Source of the DNA: Myxococcus stipitatus DSM 14675
GTDB taxonomy: Bacteria > Myxococcota > Myxococcia > Myxococcales > Myxococcaceae
Length of the DNA: 64,000 bases
Assembly (NCBI RefSeq): GCF_000331735.1
Contig: NC_020126.1
Location: 8,931,501 to 8,995,500, forward strand
Direction of reading: 5' to 3'
Shown: in pieces, positions 1 to 8,146 of the stretch
How positions within the stretch are numbered: the first letter of the stretch is position 1
How the letters are laid out: each line of letters opens with the position of its first letter
The notes under the pieces: generated by a model
Database searches by the model: none
Told to the model about the DNA's origin: nothing
What the model saw: only the letters and a program-made list of their open reading frames with translations
Program-made: the position numbers and the translations under genes

Positions 1-169
1 GGACGGGGAGCCCTTCGGCTCGAAGCGGCTCCACCGCCTCCTCCATGTCCGCGGTGTGCCGGGCCACGCCCACCACCTTCGCGCCTCGCCTGGCGAAGTG
101 CTCCATGAGCGCGCGCCCCAGTCCTCGGCTCGCCCCGGTGACGAGCACCGCCTTTCCAGTCAGCTTCAT
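1..169 (-). CDS. SDR-family NAD(P)-dependent oxidoreductase, N-terminal fragment
   Basis: The gene runs off the left edge; only the first 56 codons are visible. The ATG at 169 is followed by a short beta strand and the glycine-rich nucleotide loop TGASRGLG at about residues 10-17, then a helix and strand ending in a VVGVAR turn. That is the Rossmann start of short-chain dehydrogenases. The catalytic Ser-Tyr-Lys residues lie outside the window, so the substrate cannot be guessed. It is divergent from the XRE/cupin gene, with about 84 bp between the starts, so that regulator may control it. Confidence 0.85.
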   Translation of the reverse strand, partial: MKLTGKAVLVTGASRGLGRALMEHFARRGAKVVGVARHTADMEEAVEPLRAEGLPV

Positions 170-235
170 TCGAAAGTCCTCCGTCGGGGGAAGCTAAGGA
201 CCGGCCGTTGACGAAATGGCGTCACGGTCAATCCT

Positions 236-250
236 TTGGCAGATTGCCAA
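236..250. promoter_or_regulatory. Perfect palindrome TTGGCA-N3-TGCCAA, probable operator
   Basis: A 15-bp perfect inverted repeat ends 3 bp before the ATG of the XRE/cupin gene and lies in the SDR/XRE divergent spacer. A second inverted pair, TTGAC at 208-212 and GTCAA at 227-231, sits just upstream. XRE-type repressors bind such dyads, so autoregulation and control of the SDR gene are plausible. The overlap also argues against the TTG codon at 236 as the start. Confidence 0.5.
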
Positions 251-253
251 TCC

Positions 254-817
254 ATGGCCATGGACGACGAGGACCTACCGAGCAGGTTGGCGCGCAACAT
301 CCGGACGTTGAGGGAGACCCGAGGGGCCACGCAGGCCCAGCTGTCGAAGCTGGCGGGGGTGCCTCGGGCGACGTGGGCCAACCTGGAGTCCGGGACGTCC
401 AACCCCACCTTGTCCGTGCTGCACCGCGTGGCGTCCGCGCTCCAGGTGTCGCTGGAGGAGCTGGTGGCGAAGCCTCGCGCCAGCGCGCGGCACTACCCTC
501 GCGACAGCCTGACGACGCGCGTCCGGGGCGCGGGCCTCTTGCGCAAGCTGCTCCCCGACCCGCTGCCGGGCATGGAGTTCGACCGGGTGGAGCTGGCCGC
601 CGGCGTGCGCATCACCGGCGTGCCGCATACGCCAGGCACCCGGGAGTACCTGGCCTGTGAGTCCGGGGAGCTGGCGCTCGTCGCCAGCGGGGAGCGCTTC
701 CTCCTCAAGCCCGGCGACGTCGTCGTCTTCCGAGGCGACCAGAAGCACTCCTACGAGAACCCCGGCACACGCACCGCCGTGGGCTACTCCGTCGTGCTCC
801 TGACGCCTCCGCTGTAG
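254..817 (+). CDS. XRE-family transcriptional regulator with C-terminal cupin sensor domain
   Basis: 187 residues. A helix-turn-helix of the HTH_3 type covers about residues 8-62 (LARNIRTLRE, then the recognition region VPRATWANLESG). A cupin barrel follows at about 95-185, with the turn LLKPGDVVVFRGDQKHSYEN typical of cupin_2. Proteins of this layout usually sense a small metabolite through the cupin and repress a divergent or downstream operon. I chose the ATG at 254; an in-frame TTG at 236 is inside the palindrome and has no ribosome site. The divergent neighbour is the SDR oxidoreductase, its most likely target besides itself. Confidence 0.9.
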   Translation: MAMDDEDLPSRLARNIRTLRETRGATQAQLSKLAGVPRATWANLESGTSNPTLSVLHRVASALQVSLEELVAKPRASARHYPRDSLTTRVRGAGLLRKLLPDPLPGMEFDRVELAAGVRITGVPHTPGTREYLACESGELALVASGERFLLKPGDVVVFRGDQKHSYENPGTRTAVGYSVVLLTPPL

Positions 818-828
818 CGTGTAGCGGC

Positions 829-1431
829 TCAGCCCGAGTCGCGGCCGTAGAACCAGGCCGTGAGGGCCAGCCGACGCGCGTGGGTGGGGAGCACCTCGTG
901 CTCGATGCGCTCGCTCAAGAAGACGACGAGCGTGTCCAGCATCGGGGGGATGTCGACGGGCGGAAGGTCCTTGGGATGCAGCCGCAGGACGCCGCCGTGC
1001 TCCGTCTTCCAGGCCTCGTTGGCGTACCAGATGGCCGTGGCCCTGCGGTTGGACTGTCCGGGGAAGGCGTCGACGTGGCGCGAGTAGTGCGCCCCTCCGC
1101 CCGGGTAACACGCGAGCTGCAAGTCGAAGCGCCCCAGGCCGAGATAGGCCCCCTCCGAGAGGGCACGTCCCAGCAGGGCGAAGCGCTCTCTCAGAGCGCC
1201 CAGCGCGGTGTCCGGCTCGGGTTCCACCCAGCCGATGAGGTCACCGCGCACGCTGGAATCCTGGGTCTTGTCCGCGCCCCTCCGGATTCCCGCGGCATGC
1301 AACACTCCAGATTCGGCCCTCGCCAGCGCTTCTGCCCGCGCGGCGAGGGCGGCTTCATTCCCGATGAAGAAGGGACGCGTGAAGAATCCACGCGTCCCCA
1401 ATGCCTCCACTTCCAGGTCCGTCAGCTCCAC
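829..1431 (-). CDS. 2-oxoglutarate/Fe(II)-dependent oxygenase, prolyl-4-hydroxylase type
   Basis: 200 residues from a GTG start. The open frame continues upstream to 1620 but would overlap the opposite-strand DUF4230 gene, and an AAAGGGG ribosome site lies about 5 nt before this GTG. The iron triad is visible as His119-x-Asp121 (HVD in the motif HYSRHVD) and distal His178 (IEHEV), with Arg186/187 about eight residues later as the 2-oxoglutarate salt-bridge candidate. ACYPGGGAHY before the first His matches EGL9/P4H-like enzymes. It probably hydroxylates a protein side chain in the cytoplasm; the target is unknown. It converges with the XRE/cupin gene. Confidence 0.88.
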   Translation of the reverse strand: MELTDLEVEALGTRGFFTRPFFIGNEAALAARAEALARAESGVLHAAGIRRGADKTQDSSVRGDLIGWVEPEPDTALGALRERFALLGRALSEGAYLGLGRFDLQLACYPGGGAHYSRHVDAFPGQSNRRATAIWYANEAWKTEHGGVLRLHPKDLPPVDIPPMLDTLVVFLSERIEHEVLPTHARRLALTAWFYGRDSG

Positions 1432-1516
1432 ACGTGCCCCTTTCAGCAACGTGCCACCTACACGTCCGCACCGTGCCCCAGACGCTGGCCGCGAGGAAGC
1501 GGATACACTCGGCGCC

Positions 1517-2134
1517 ATGGCGAACCTCTCGCGAATCCTCGGTCCGCTCCTGGGTGTCGCCGCCGGAGTCCTGGTGGCGGGCTGGTTCATGAAGCCCACG
1601 CCTGCCTCCCTGCCCGACACCGCGTCGGTGGTGCAGCAGATGCGCGAGGTGGCGAGGCTGGAGACGCTGCAGGTCTCCCTCTACAAGAAGGTCACCTTCA
1701 CGCCCGAGCCCGAGGCCACCGATGCCCTCTGGAAGGACGTGGTGAACTGGGCCCGGCACACGCTCCAGAACCCGCATGGCCGCGCCATCGTCTTCGCGGA
1801 CGCGCACCTGGGCTTCGACTTCCAGCGCATCGGCCCGTCGAGCCTCCACGTCGTAGGCACGAAGGTGCAGGTGGTGCTGCCCCCCGTCGACGTGCGCGTG
1901 GAGCTGCGACCCGGGGAGACGGAGGTCATCGACTCCAACCTGGACAGCACGCAGACGGCGCAACTGTTGGAGAAAGCGAAGGTCGCCTTCGAGCGGGATG
2001 TGCGCGCGGACTCGCGCCTCCAGCAGCGGGCCCGGGACTCCGCCGAGCGCTCCCTGCGGGTGCTCCTGCTCACGCTGGGCTATCGCGAGGTGCTGTTCGT
2101 GGAGAAGCTGCCGTCCACGGGCACGGCGGGCTGA
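1517..2134 (+). CDS. DUF4230 membrane-anchored protein
   Basis: 205 residues from the ATG at 1517. One N-terminal hydrophobic segment (about residues 5-24) acts as an anchor or uncleaved signal. The rest is a DUF4230-like domain: the ETLQVSLYKKV segment, a central strand-rich part, the PPVDVRVELRPGE stretch, and a C-terminal basic helix ending GYREVLFVEKL. The family has no assigned biochemical role. The sequence GGATACACT just before the start looks like a -10 element close enough to the ATG for a leaderless transcript. It converges with the TPR gene (7 bp between stops). Confidence 0.75.
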   Translation: MANLSRILGPLLGVAAGVLVAGWFMKPTPASLPDTASVVQQMREVARLETLQVSLYKKVTFTPEPEATDALWKDVVNWARHTLQNPHGRAIVFADAHLGFDFQRIGPSSLHVVGTKVQVVLPPVDVRVELRPGETEVIDSNLDSTQTAQLLEKAKVAFERDVRADSRLQQRARDSAERSLRVLLLTLGYREVLFVEKLPSTGTAG

Positions 2135-2141
2135 GGCTCCG

Positions 2142-3416
2142 TCAGGAGGAGGCGCTGTCCGGCAGCAGGAGTCCGTCGGCGGATTGGTGGAAGAGGCCTG
2201 GAATCCCCTCGGGGGTCGGCTCCAGGGATGCGAGCGCCGTGCGGACAGCGGCCTGCGAGGCCCAGCCCACCACTGTCAGCTCGCGGCGAGCCAGGGACAC
2301 GCAGAGGGGCTCGCCGCTCGTCACCGTCGACAGGATGCGGCGCTGCGTGCTCGTGAGCAGCCGCGCGCCATCCAGTCCGTCTCCTCCCGCCACCGCCCAG
2401 AGGCCCGAGAAGGTCTCCGCCAGATGCACCTCGCCCCGGTCGATGACCACGGGGTGCACGGGCGCGGTGTGGGCAGACAGGTTGCGCCACGCGGCTTCAT
2501 CCACGGCCTCGGGAGTCAGCCCCGCGGGGCCGAGCGCGGACTCGGGCAGGTAGCGCACGAAGTCGGCGTCCTCCAGGACGTAGAACACCTCGAGCCCCGC
2601 GGGCCCTGGGCGATGCAGCGCGCCCACTGCCTTCGCCACGAAGCTCGGATGCCGCAGCACCGGCCGCAGTCGTGACTCCAGCGGCGCGTCCGCCGAGCCA
2701 AGTCCCGAGTCGAGTCCACTCAACCTCGCCGCGAGCGCCTCCGCGTAGGCCAGCAGGCCCTGGGTGCCAGGGGCCTCGAGGTAGGCCGCGTACAGCGAGC
2801 CCACGTCCACGCGCCCCACACCGCCCGTGGCCAGCTTCACGAGCAGGTCCTTGCCCTGACGGCGGAAGCTCACGCGGGCTCGCCCCAGGGCGCCCGTGAG
2901 CGCGGCGATGAACTCCGGACGGAGCACCTGTTCCTCGGGTGCGCTCGGCGGTGGCAGTTCCGCCGCCTCCAGCTCCTCCTTCAGCAGCCGAGCCTCCCCA
3001 TCGAACGGGTCCCGGGCCAGCGCCTCCTCGACGTAGGACTGGGCCTTGCCGACTTCTCCTCGGCGCAGTGCCAGCACGGAGAGGACCTTGAGGACCTCGG
3101 GGTCTCCGGGCTCGCGAGACCAGACCTGTCGCAGCAGCGCCTCCGCGTCGCCATGCCGCTCGAGGCCGAGCAGCGCGCGCGCCAGGCCCAGCATCACCGG
3201 CAGGTCCTGAGGGAAGTCGCGCCGCAGGGCCTCCAGGAGCGGAAGCGCCTCACGCTCCGCCCCCGCGTTGATGAGGGCATGCGCCACCGCCAGCCGAAGG
3301 ACAGGGCCCTCGCCTCTTCCCGCATGGGCGCGCAGGGCCTCCAGCTCCGCGTCGCGCAGACTCTCCCCCGCCTCCACCTTCCGGCGCAGGCGCTCCACTT
3401 CCGGCAAGACACTCAC
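2142..3416 (-). CDS. TPR-repeat protein with uncharacterised C-terminal domain
   Basis: 424 residues from a GTG at 3416; the open frame extends to 3515 but that part would translate the intergenic hairpin repeat. Residues about 10-160 form tetratricopeptide repeats (for example the unit with LGLARALLGLERHGDAEALL). The C-terminal 240 residues are not recognised; they alternate strands and helices and include a PVHPVVIDRGEVHLAETFSG stretch. No signal peptide or membrane segment is seen, so it is probably cytoplasmic. It lies downstream of the tandem MYXO-CTERM genes on the same strand but is separated from them by strong hairpins, so co-transcription is doubtful. Confidence 0.75.
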   Translation of the reverse strand: MSVLPEVERLRRKVEAGESLRDAELEALRAHAGRGEGPVLRLAVAHALINAGAEREALPLLEALRRDFPQDLPVMLGLARALLGLERHGDAEALLRQVWSREPGDPEVLKVLSVLALRRGEVGKAQSYVEEALARDPFDGEARLLKEELEAAELPPPSAPEEQVLRPEFIAALTGALGRARVSFRRQGKDLLVKLATGGVGRVDVGSLYAAYLEAPGTQGLLAYAEALAARLSGLDSGLGSADAPLESRLRPVLRHPSFVAKAVGALHRPGPAGLEVFYVLEDADFVRYLPESALGPAGLTPEAVDEAAWRNLSAHTAPVHPVVIDRGEVHLAETFSGLWAVAGGDGLDGARLLTSTQRRILSTVTSGEPLCVSLARRELTVVGWASQAAVRTALASLEPTPEGIPGLFHQSADGLLLPDSASS

Positions 3417-3488
3417 GCGCGCGACTCTAGCAGGCGAGTCCCGGCGCCGAGGTGTCCGTGCGTCCTCCACCGTCCCTGCGAGACAGAC

Positions 3489-3513
3489 GCCTCTCCATTC
3501 GAGGTGGAGAGGC
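3489..3513 (-). terminator. Intrinsic-type hairpin, copy 1
   Basis: A perfect 9-bp stem, GCCTCTCCA / TGGAGAGGC, with a 7-base loop, downstream of the left giant gene. There is no U-tract. A diverged copy lies at 3565-3589 and a degenerate one near 8111-8136 after the right giant gene. Confidence 0.5.
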
Positions 3514-3564
3514 ACCCTCCCGCGCGCCCCTGGAAGGCGAGGGAGGGCCTCCCGCGGGACAGAC

Positions 3565-3596
3565 GCCTCCCCATCCGAAGTGGAGAGGCGCCTCTC
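3565..3596 (-). terminator. Intrinsic-type hairpin, copy 2, with overlapping palindrome
   Basis: The stem GCCTCCCCA / TGGAGAGGC (one mismatch, 7-base loop, 3565-3589) overlaps the perfect palindrome GAGAGGC-GCCTCTC at 3583-3596. It lies 4 bp beyond the stop of the left MYXO-CTERM gene and probably ends its transcript. Confidence 0.5.
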
Positions 3597-3599
3597 ACC

Positions 3600-6500
3600 T
3601 CACCGCGCGGCGCGCCGCTTCCGCGAGTCGAACGCCAGCATCACCAACACCAGCACCCCGAACACCGACGTCCCATTCCCCGAGCTGCTGCAACCGCCTC
3701 CCTCTTCCTTTCCACTCGACACAGGAGGCGCCTCGCAGACTCCGGCGTTGCACGTCTCACCCCCACCACAGTCCGACGACCGCTGGCACTCCGGCTCGGG
3801 CTGGGGATTCGGTGTCGTCGAGGTGACTGTCACCGAGGTCGTCCCCGTCGCGTTCCCCACCGCCACCTGGACGGTGTTCAGGAACGTGCCCCCCAGCGTG
3901 CCCGCGCTGAACACACCCGAAGCATCGACGGTGCCTCCCCCGTTCACCACCTTCCACGTCGCCGGGTACGCGGGCGTCTCGTTCCCGTACACGTCGAACG
4001 CACGCGCGCTGAAGGTCACCGTGCCCCCCGCCGGGAGCGTCGGGTTCTGCGGCGACAGGACGACTCGGCTCGGCGCCGCGGCCACCACGGAGAGGGAGGC
4101 CTGCTCCACGATTCCCCCCACGCTGACTTGCACCGTCCCCGGGAAGGCCCCCACCCCGATTCCCGCCGTGAAGACTCCCGCCCCATCGATGGAGCCTCCT
4201 CCATTCACCACCTTCCACGTCGCAGGCGCCGAGGGCACCTCGTTGCCGTACACATCGAACGCCTTCGCGATGAACGCCACCGTGCCCCCCGCCGCCACCG
4301 TCGGCCCCTGCGGAGAGAGGACAACCCGGCTCACCGCCCCTGGCGTGACGGTGACACCGGTCGTCTTCGTCACCCCCGCCACGCTGACCTGCAAGCTGTC
4401 CGCGAACGTCCCCGCCACGATGCCCGCGGTGAAGACACCCGCCGCGCTGATGCTGCCCCCACCCTTCACGACGCTCCACGACGCCGAGAACTCGGTGACC
4501 TCGTTGTCGTACGCATCGAACGCCTTCACCGTGAACGGCACCGTGCCCTTCACGACGACAGCGGGCGCCTCCGGGGAGATCTCCAGGCGGCTGATGGCGC
4601 CGGTCTTCACGTAGACCGTGGCGTTGAGCGAAAGGTGCTCCACCGCGACGCGCACGCTGTTGGAGTACGTCCCCGCGACCTTCGGCGCGGTGTAGAGCCC
4701 CTCCGACGTGATGCTCCCCGCGCCCGGCGTCTCCACGGACCACGCGGGAGCAATGGCCACCGGGTTGCCATCCGCGTCGAACCCCATCACCCCGAACCGC
4801 TGCGTGCCCTCGGGCTCCAGCGTGGTGAACGGGGGCGTGAGCACGAGCCGCGACAACGGCCCCGGCAGCACCGTGACGTCCACGGCGGCGCTCGTGATGT
4901 CTCCCATCGTCACCTTCACCGCACCCGGATAGAACCCCGCCACCGGACCGACCGTGAGCAGGCCATCGGCGTCGATGGTCCCCAGGGAGGCGGGGGTGAC
5001 AGTCCAGGTCGGAACATCGTTCCTCCTGTTGCCCCACGCATCGAATCCCTGCGCCGTGAATTGGATGCGCCCCCCGGCCTTCACCTCGTTGGAGGAGGAC
5101 GCCATCTCGACACGATGGAGCGGCCCCGGCGTCACGATGACATCCGCGGCCACCGTGAGCCCCCCGAACGAAGCCTGGACTGTCTTCGGGAAGGAGGCCG
5201 CGACCGTTCCAGCGGTGAAGGAGCCCGAGGCGTCGAGGGTGCCTCCTCCCCCGACGAGCCTCAAATCGACGGTGCCCGGCACGGTGTTCCCCGCGCGGTC
5301 ACGAGGCCAGACATAGAAGGCCACCTGGGAGTTCACGGGCAACGTGACGGTCCGCGGACTCAGGTCGATGTGATGAAACGGCCCCGGCAGGATGTTCACC
5401 CTCGCGTAGCCCTTCTTGCCCCCCGCTTCGACCTGGATCCCCTGGGCGTTGTCATAGGAATAGGAGCCCGCGGTGTAGAGGCCACTGGCGGAGACAGTCC
5501 CTGCCGCCGGGTGGAGCGCGGACCATCGGAAGGTCGTCGGGACTTCATAGCCGCAGGGGTCCACGCCCTTCGCGGAGAGCTGCTGCGACTCCTCGATGCG
5601 CAACGTCAGCTCCGACGGAGTGACCTCCACCCTCTGGACGGACCCCAGCCTCACCGTCACATCCACCGAGGCGGAGGCATTCCCCGACGTGGCGACCATG
5701 GCGCCAGGATACGAACCGAACGTGCACCCCGTCGTGAGGACTCCGCCCGCGTCGATGGTCCCCACCTCGGGAGTGGCCGACCAGGTGACAACGGCATACG
5801 GAAGCGGCAGGCCGTCCACGTCGTAGACCATCGCGCTGACGGAGTACTTCGAATTGCCAGCCGCCGAGATGGAGTACCTGCCCAACACGATGGATGCACC
5901 GGGGATGGGGACGTAGGGGAAGGCCCCCATGTCCGTCCCATCCGACGCGGTGTTGCGGCAGGGAGAGTTCTCCAGAAGCGTCAGGTGGAAGGGGCTGACG
6001 AAGAGCGGGTCCTGCGTGAGGCTGCCAGGGCCCAGCGTGGGGTTCCCCTTGTAGTTGCTGGAATGCCCCCAGACCGCGTTGTGATGGATGGAGATGTTGG
6101 AGGCGGGAACGACCTCGATGCCCGTGGACTCGTTGGACATGATGATGTTGTCGCGAATCTCCACGGTGTTCTGCGGCTGGGGGGCGACGTAGAGGCCGCT
6201 CCACGCGTTGTTGATGATGGTGTTGTGGACGATGGACGCGGAGGCATCGGCCAGGTGCAAGCCACTCGCCATCGCAGGGAAAGCCTGAAGGCTGCGTCGC
6301 ACCAGGCTGTAGGAGAGATTCATGATGCCCCCCGTCGCCTCGACCGCGGTGGAGCACTTCTCGAGTGTGCCTCGCTCGAAGGTGAGCGAGCCTCCCTGGA
6401 CCTTGAGGCAGGGGGCTCCCTCCTTGAGGGTGGAGCCCGTCACGGTCGCGGTGGCGGCGCCCTCGACGGAGACACCGCCTTTCGTCAGGGAGGCGCCCTT

Positions 6501-7946
6501 GAGCGTGAGGGTGCTGTTCCCTCCGGCGGACAGACTCGTTCCCGAGGCAGTGAGGTTCTCGACCGTGGTGATGCTGTCGTCTCCGAACGAGAGGTGGCCC
6601 GTGCCCGTCGCGGAGATGTCCCTGAACGTGGCGGAGCTCGTGCCCCGGATGGAGAGACGGGGCGACTCCAGGGTGACGTCCTCGAATGTCGCGGGTCCCA
6701 GGAGGGTGAGCTCGCCTCTCACCTTGGCGTGCTTGACACTCACCTCGCCGCGGATTTCGGCCACCTCGCCGTGGCCGTACTCGCGTTGGAGCAGGACAGG
6801 CGCGGCGACAGTGCCTTCGGCTTTCAGTGCGCCCGCGATGATGACCTTCACACGGACATCGGTGTCTCCGGGCCCATCCTTCAGGTGTTTGACGGTGAGG
6901 CTGGCACCGGGCGAGAGCGTCAGGGTGATGCCCGCGGAAACCACCAGGTCTCCGGTGACGATGTTGTCACCCGTCAGCGTCCGGTCCGAGCGCAGGACGC
7001 CCTCGAGGAGGGCGTGGGCTGGATGTCCCTCATAGGGGAAGGCGCCGATGTCCATCCCATCCGAGGCGGCGTTCCTCGCGGGAGAGTTCTCGGAGAGCCT
7101 GCCGGGTTCCTGGAAGAGAGGATTGGCGGTGATGCTCCCTTCCCCGGGACTGACGCCGATGTAGTTGCCGTCCGGGAAGCCCCACACCACGTTGTGATGC
7201 ACGACGGGCGAGAGGACATTCGTCAGCCACATTCCGTGCGACTCCCTGCCGACGATGATGTTGTCGTGGATGGTGACGGAGACGTCCGTGGGCACCCCAG
7301 GCATGGCCGCCGTGATGGCGGCCCCTTGATTGTCGAAGAAGGTGTTGTGGACGAGCGTCACCTTCGGCGCTTGGTTGTAGATGCTGATGAGGGAGAAGGA
7401 GCTCGTCGGCGTGCACCCGTGAATCACGCTGGAGCGGATGGTCGACCTGCCACCGGAGTTCCTCATCACCTGCTTGCAGTACCTGAAGACACCGTTCTCG
7501 AAGTCGACGCTGCCACCATTGATGTTCAAGGACGGGGCGCCGGACTGCAGCGTGCTGTGGTCGAAGGTCGCGGAGCCGCTCCCTTCCACATTGAAGGACG
7601 GCAGGCCTCCAACGACGGTGAGGTGGTCGGCGACCACCGTCCCCTTGACCAGGATGCTGTGGGTCTGGAGCTCGATGTTGATGCGCGAGGCCGCGGTCCC
7701 CACGGCCACCAGGGAGCCCAGGACCTCGAGCTTGAGGGCGGTGGCGCTCGCGGTCGTCACCGTGACCCCGGGCTCCAGCGTCAGCGTGACACCCTGCGGG
7801 ATGGTGAGGGTGCCCTGGAGCGTCCAGGGATTCCCCGCCGCGGTCCAGGTCGTGTCACTGGCGAGGACACCGCCTGGGACGTGGGTCGCCAGCGCGACGG
7901 TGGGCAACACGACGAGGAGAATCGCGAGGAACCCTGATTTGAGCAC
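3600..7946 (-). CDS. Giant secreted beta-helix / Ig-like repeat protein with MYXO-CTERM tail (left copy)
   Basis: 1448 residues from a GTG start with AGGAAG about 5 nt upstream. Order of parts: signal peptide (LKSGFLAILLVVLPTVALA); two right-handed beta-helix modules over roughly residues 30-690, each ending in a block of the type SDG-DMGAFPY; eight Ig-like repeats of about 87 residues (pattern AFDxxGNE ... GVFTAG); a Cys-rich segment with CGGGETC; and a MYXO-CTERM tail of GGGCSSSG, a hydrophobic helix and RKRR. In the known family the tail is processed by a myxosortase and the protein is surface-attached. Adhesion or matrix binding is likely but not shown. It is a tandem paralogue of the next gene. 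Confidence 0.88.
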   Translation of the reverse strand: MLKSGFLAILLVVLPTVALATHVPGGVLASDTTWTAAGNPWTLQGTLTIPQGVTLTLEPGVTVTTASATALKLEVLGSLVAVGTAASRINIELQTHSILVKGTVVADHLTVVGGLPSFNVEGSGSATFDHSTLQSGAPSLNINGGSVDFENGVFRYCKQVMRNSGGRSTIRSSVIHGCTPTSSFSLISIYNQAPKVTLVHNTFFDNQGAAITAAMPGVPTDVSVTIHDNIIVGRESHGMWLTNVLSPVVHHNVVWGFPDGNYIGVSPGEGSITANPLFQEPGRLSENSPARNAASDGMDIGAFPYEGHPAHALLEGVLRSDRTLTGDNIVTGDLVVSAGITLTLSPGASLTVKHLKDGPGDTDVRVKVIIAGALKAEGTVAAPVLLQREYGHGEVAEIRGEVSVKHAKVRGELTLLGPATFEDVTLESPRLSIRGTSSATFRDISATGTGHLSFGDDSITTVENLTASGTSLSAGGNSTLTLKGASLTKGGVSVEGAATATVTGSTLKEGAPCLKVQGGSLTFERGTLEKCSTAVEATGGIMNLSYSLVRRSLQAFPAMASGLHLADASASIVHNTIINNAWSGLYVAPQPQNTVEIRDNIIMSNESTGIEVVPASNISIHHNAVWGHSSNYKGNPTLGPGSLTQDPLFVSPFHLTLLENSPCRNTASDGTDMGAFPYVPIPGASIVLGRYSISAAGNSKYSVSAMVYDVDGLPLPYAVVTWSATPEVGTIDAGGVLTTGCTFGSYPGAMVATSGNASASVDVTVRLGSVQRVEVTPSELTLRIEESQQLSAKGVDPCGYEVPTTFRWSALHPAAGTVSASGLYTAGSYSYDNAQGIQVEAGGKKGYARVNILPGPFHHIDLSPRTVTLPVNSQVAFYVWPRDRAGNTVPGTVDLRLVGGGGTLDASGSFTAGTVAASFPKTVQASFGGLTVAADVIVTPGPLHRVEMASSSNEVKAGGRIQFTAQGFDAWGNRRNDVPTWTVTPASLGTIDADGLLTVGPVAGFYPGAVKVTMGDITSAAVDVTVLPGPLSRLVLTPPFTTLEPEGTQRFGVMGFDADGNPVAIAPAWSVETPGAGSITSEGLYTAPKVAGTYSNSVRVAVEHLSLNATVYVKTGAISRLEISPEAPAVVVKGTVPFTVKAFDAYDNEVTEFSASWSVVKGGGSISAAGVFTAGIVAGTFADSLQVSVAGVTKTTGVTVTPGAVSRVVLSPQGPTVAAGGTVAFIAKAFDVYGNEVPSAPATWKVVNGGGSIDGAGVFTAGIGVGAFPGTVQVSVGGIVEQASLSVVAAAPSRVVLSPQNPTLPAGGTVTFSARAFDVYGNETPAYPATWKVVNGGGTVDASGVFSAGTLGGTFLNTVQVAVGNATGTTSVTVTSTTPNPQPEPECQRSSDCGGGETCNAGVCEAPPVSSGKEEGGGCSSSGNGTSVFGVLVLVMLAFDSRKRRAAR

Positions 7947-8146
7947 AAGTCTTCCTGTTTCACGGGCGCGAAGACACCGCTTCGCCCCTGCGGAGACGAA
8001 CGAGACGCCCGGCGAGAAGTCGCGTGCGCGAAGCCGAGAAACCACGGCCCTGGGAGGCGGGTGACGGCGCCGAGGTGTCCGAGCCCCCGGCGCCGTCCCT
8101 GAGAAACAGACGACTCCCCGCCCAAGGAGGAGAGGCGCCGCTCACT

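Noticed and set aside
275-1111. 278-codon minus-strand frame over the XRE and oxygenase genes
   Set aside because: It covers two well-supported genes and is Arg/Pro/His-rich.
3153-7937. A 1594-codon open frame antisense to the left giant gene
   Set aside because: Arg/His/Pro-rich composition with no domain; it mirrors the codon bias of the true minus-strand gene.
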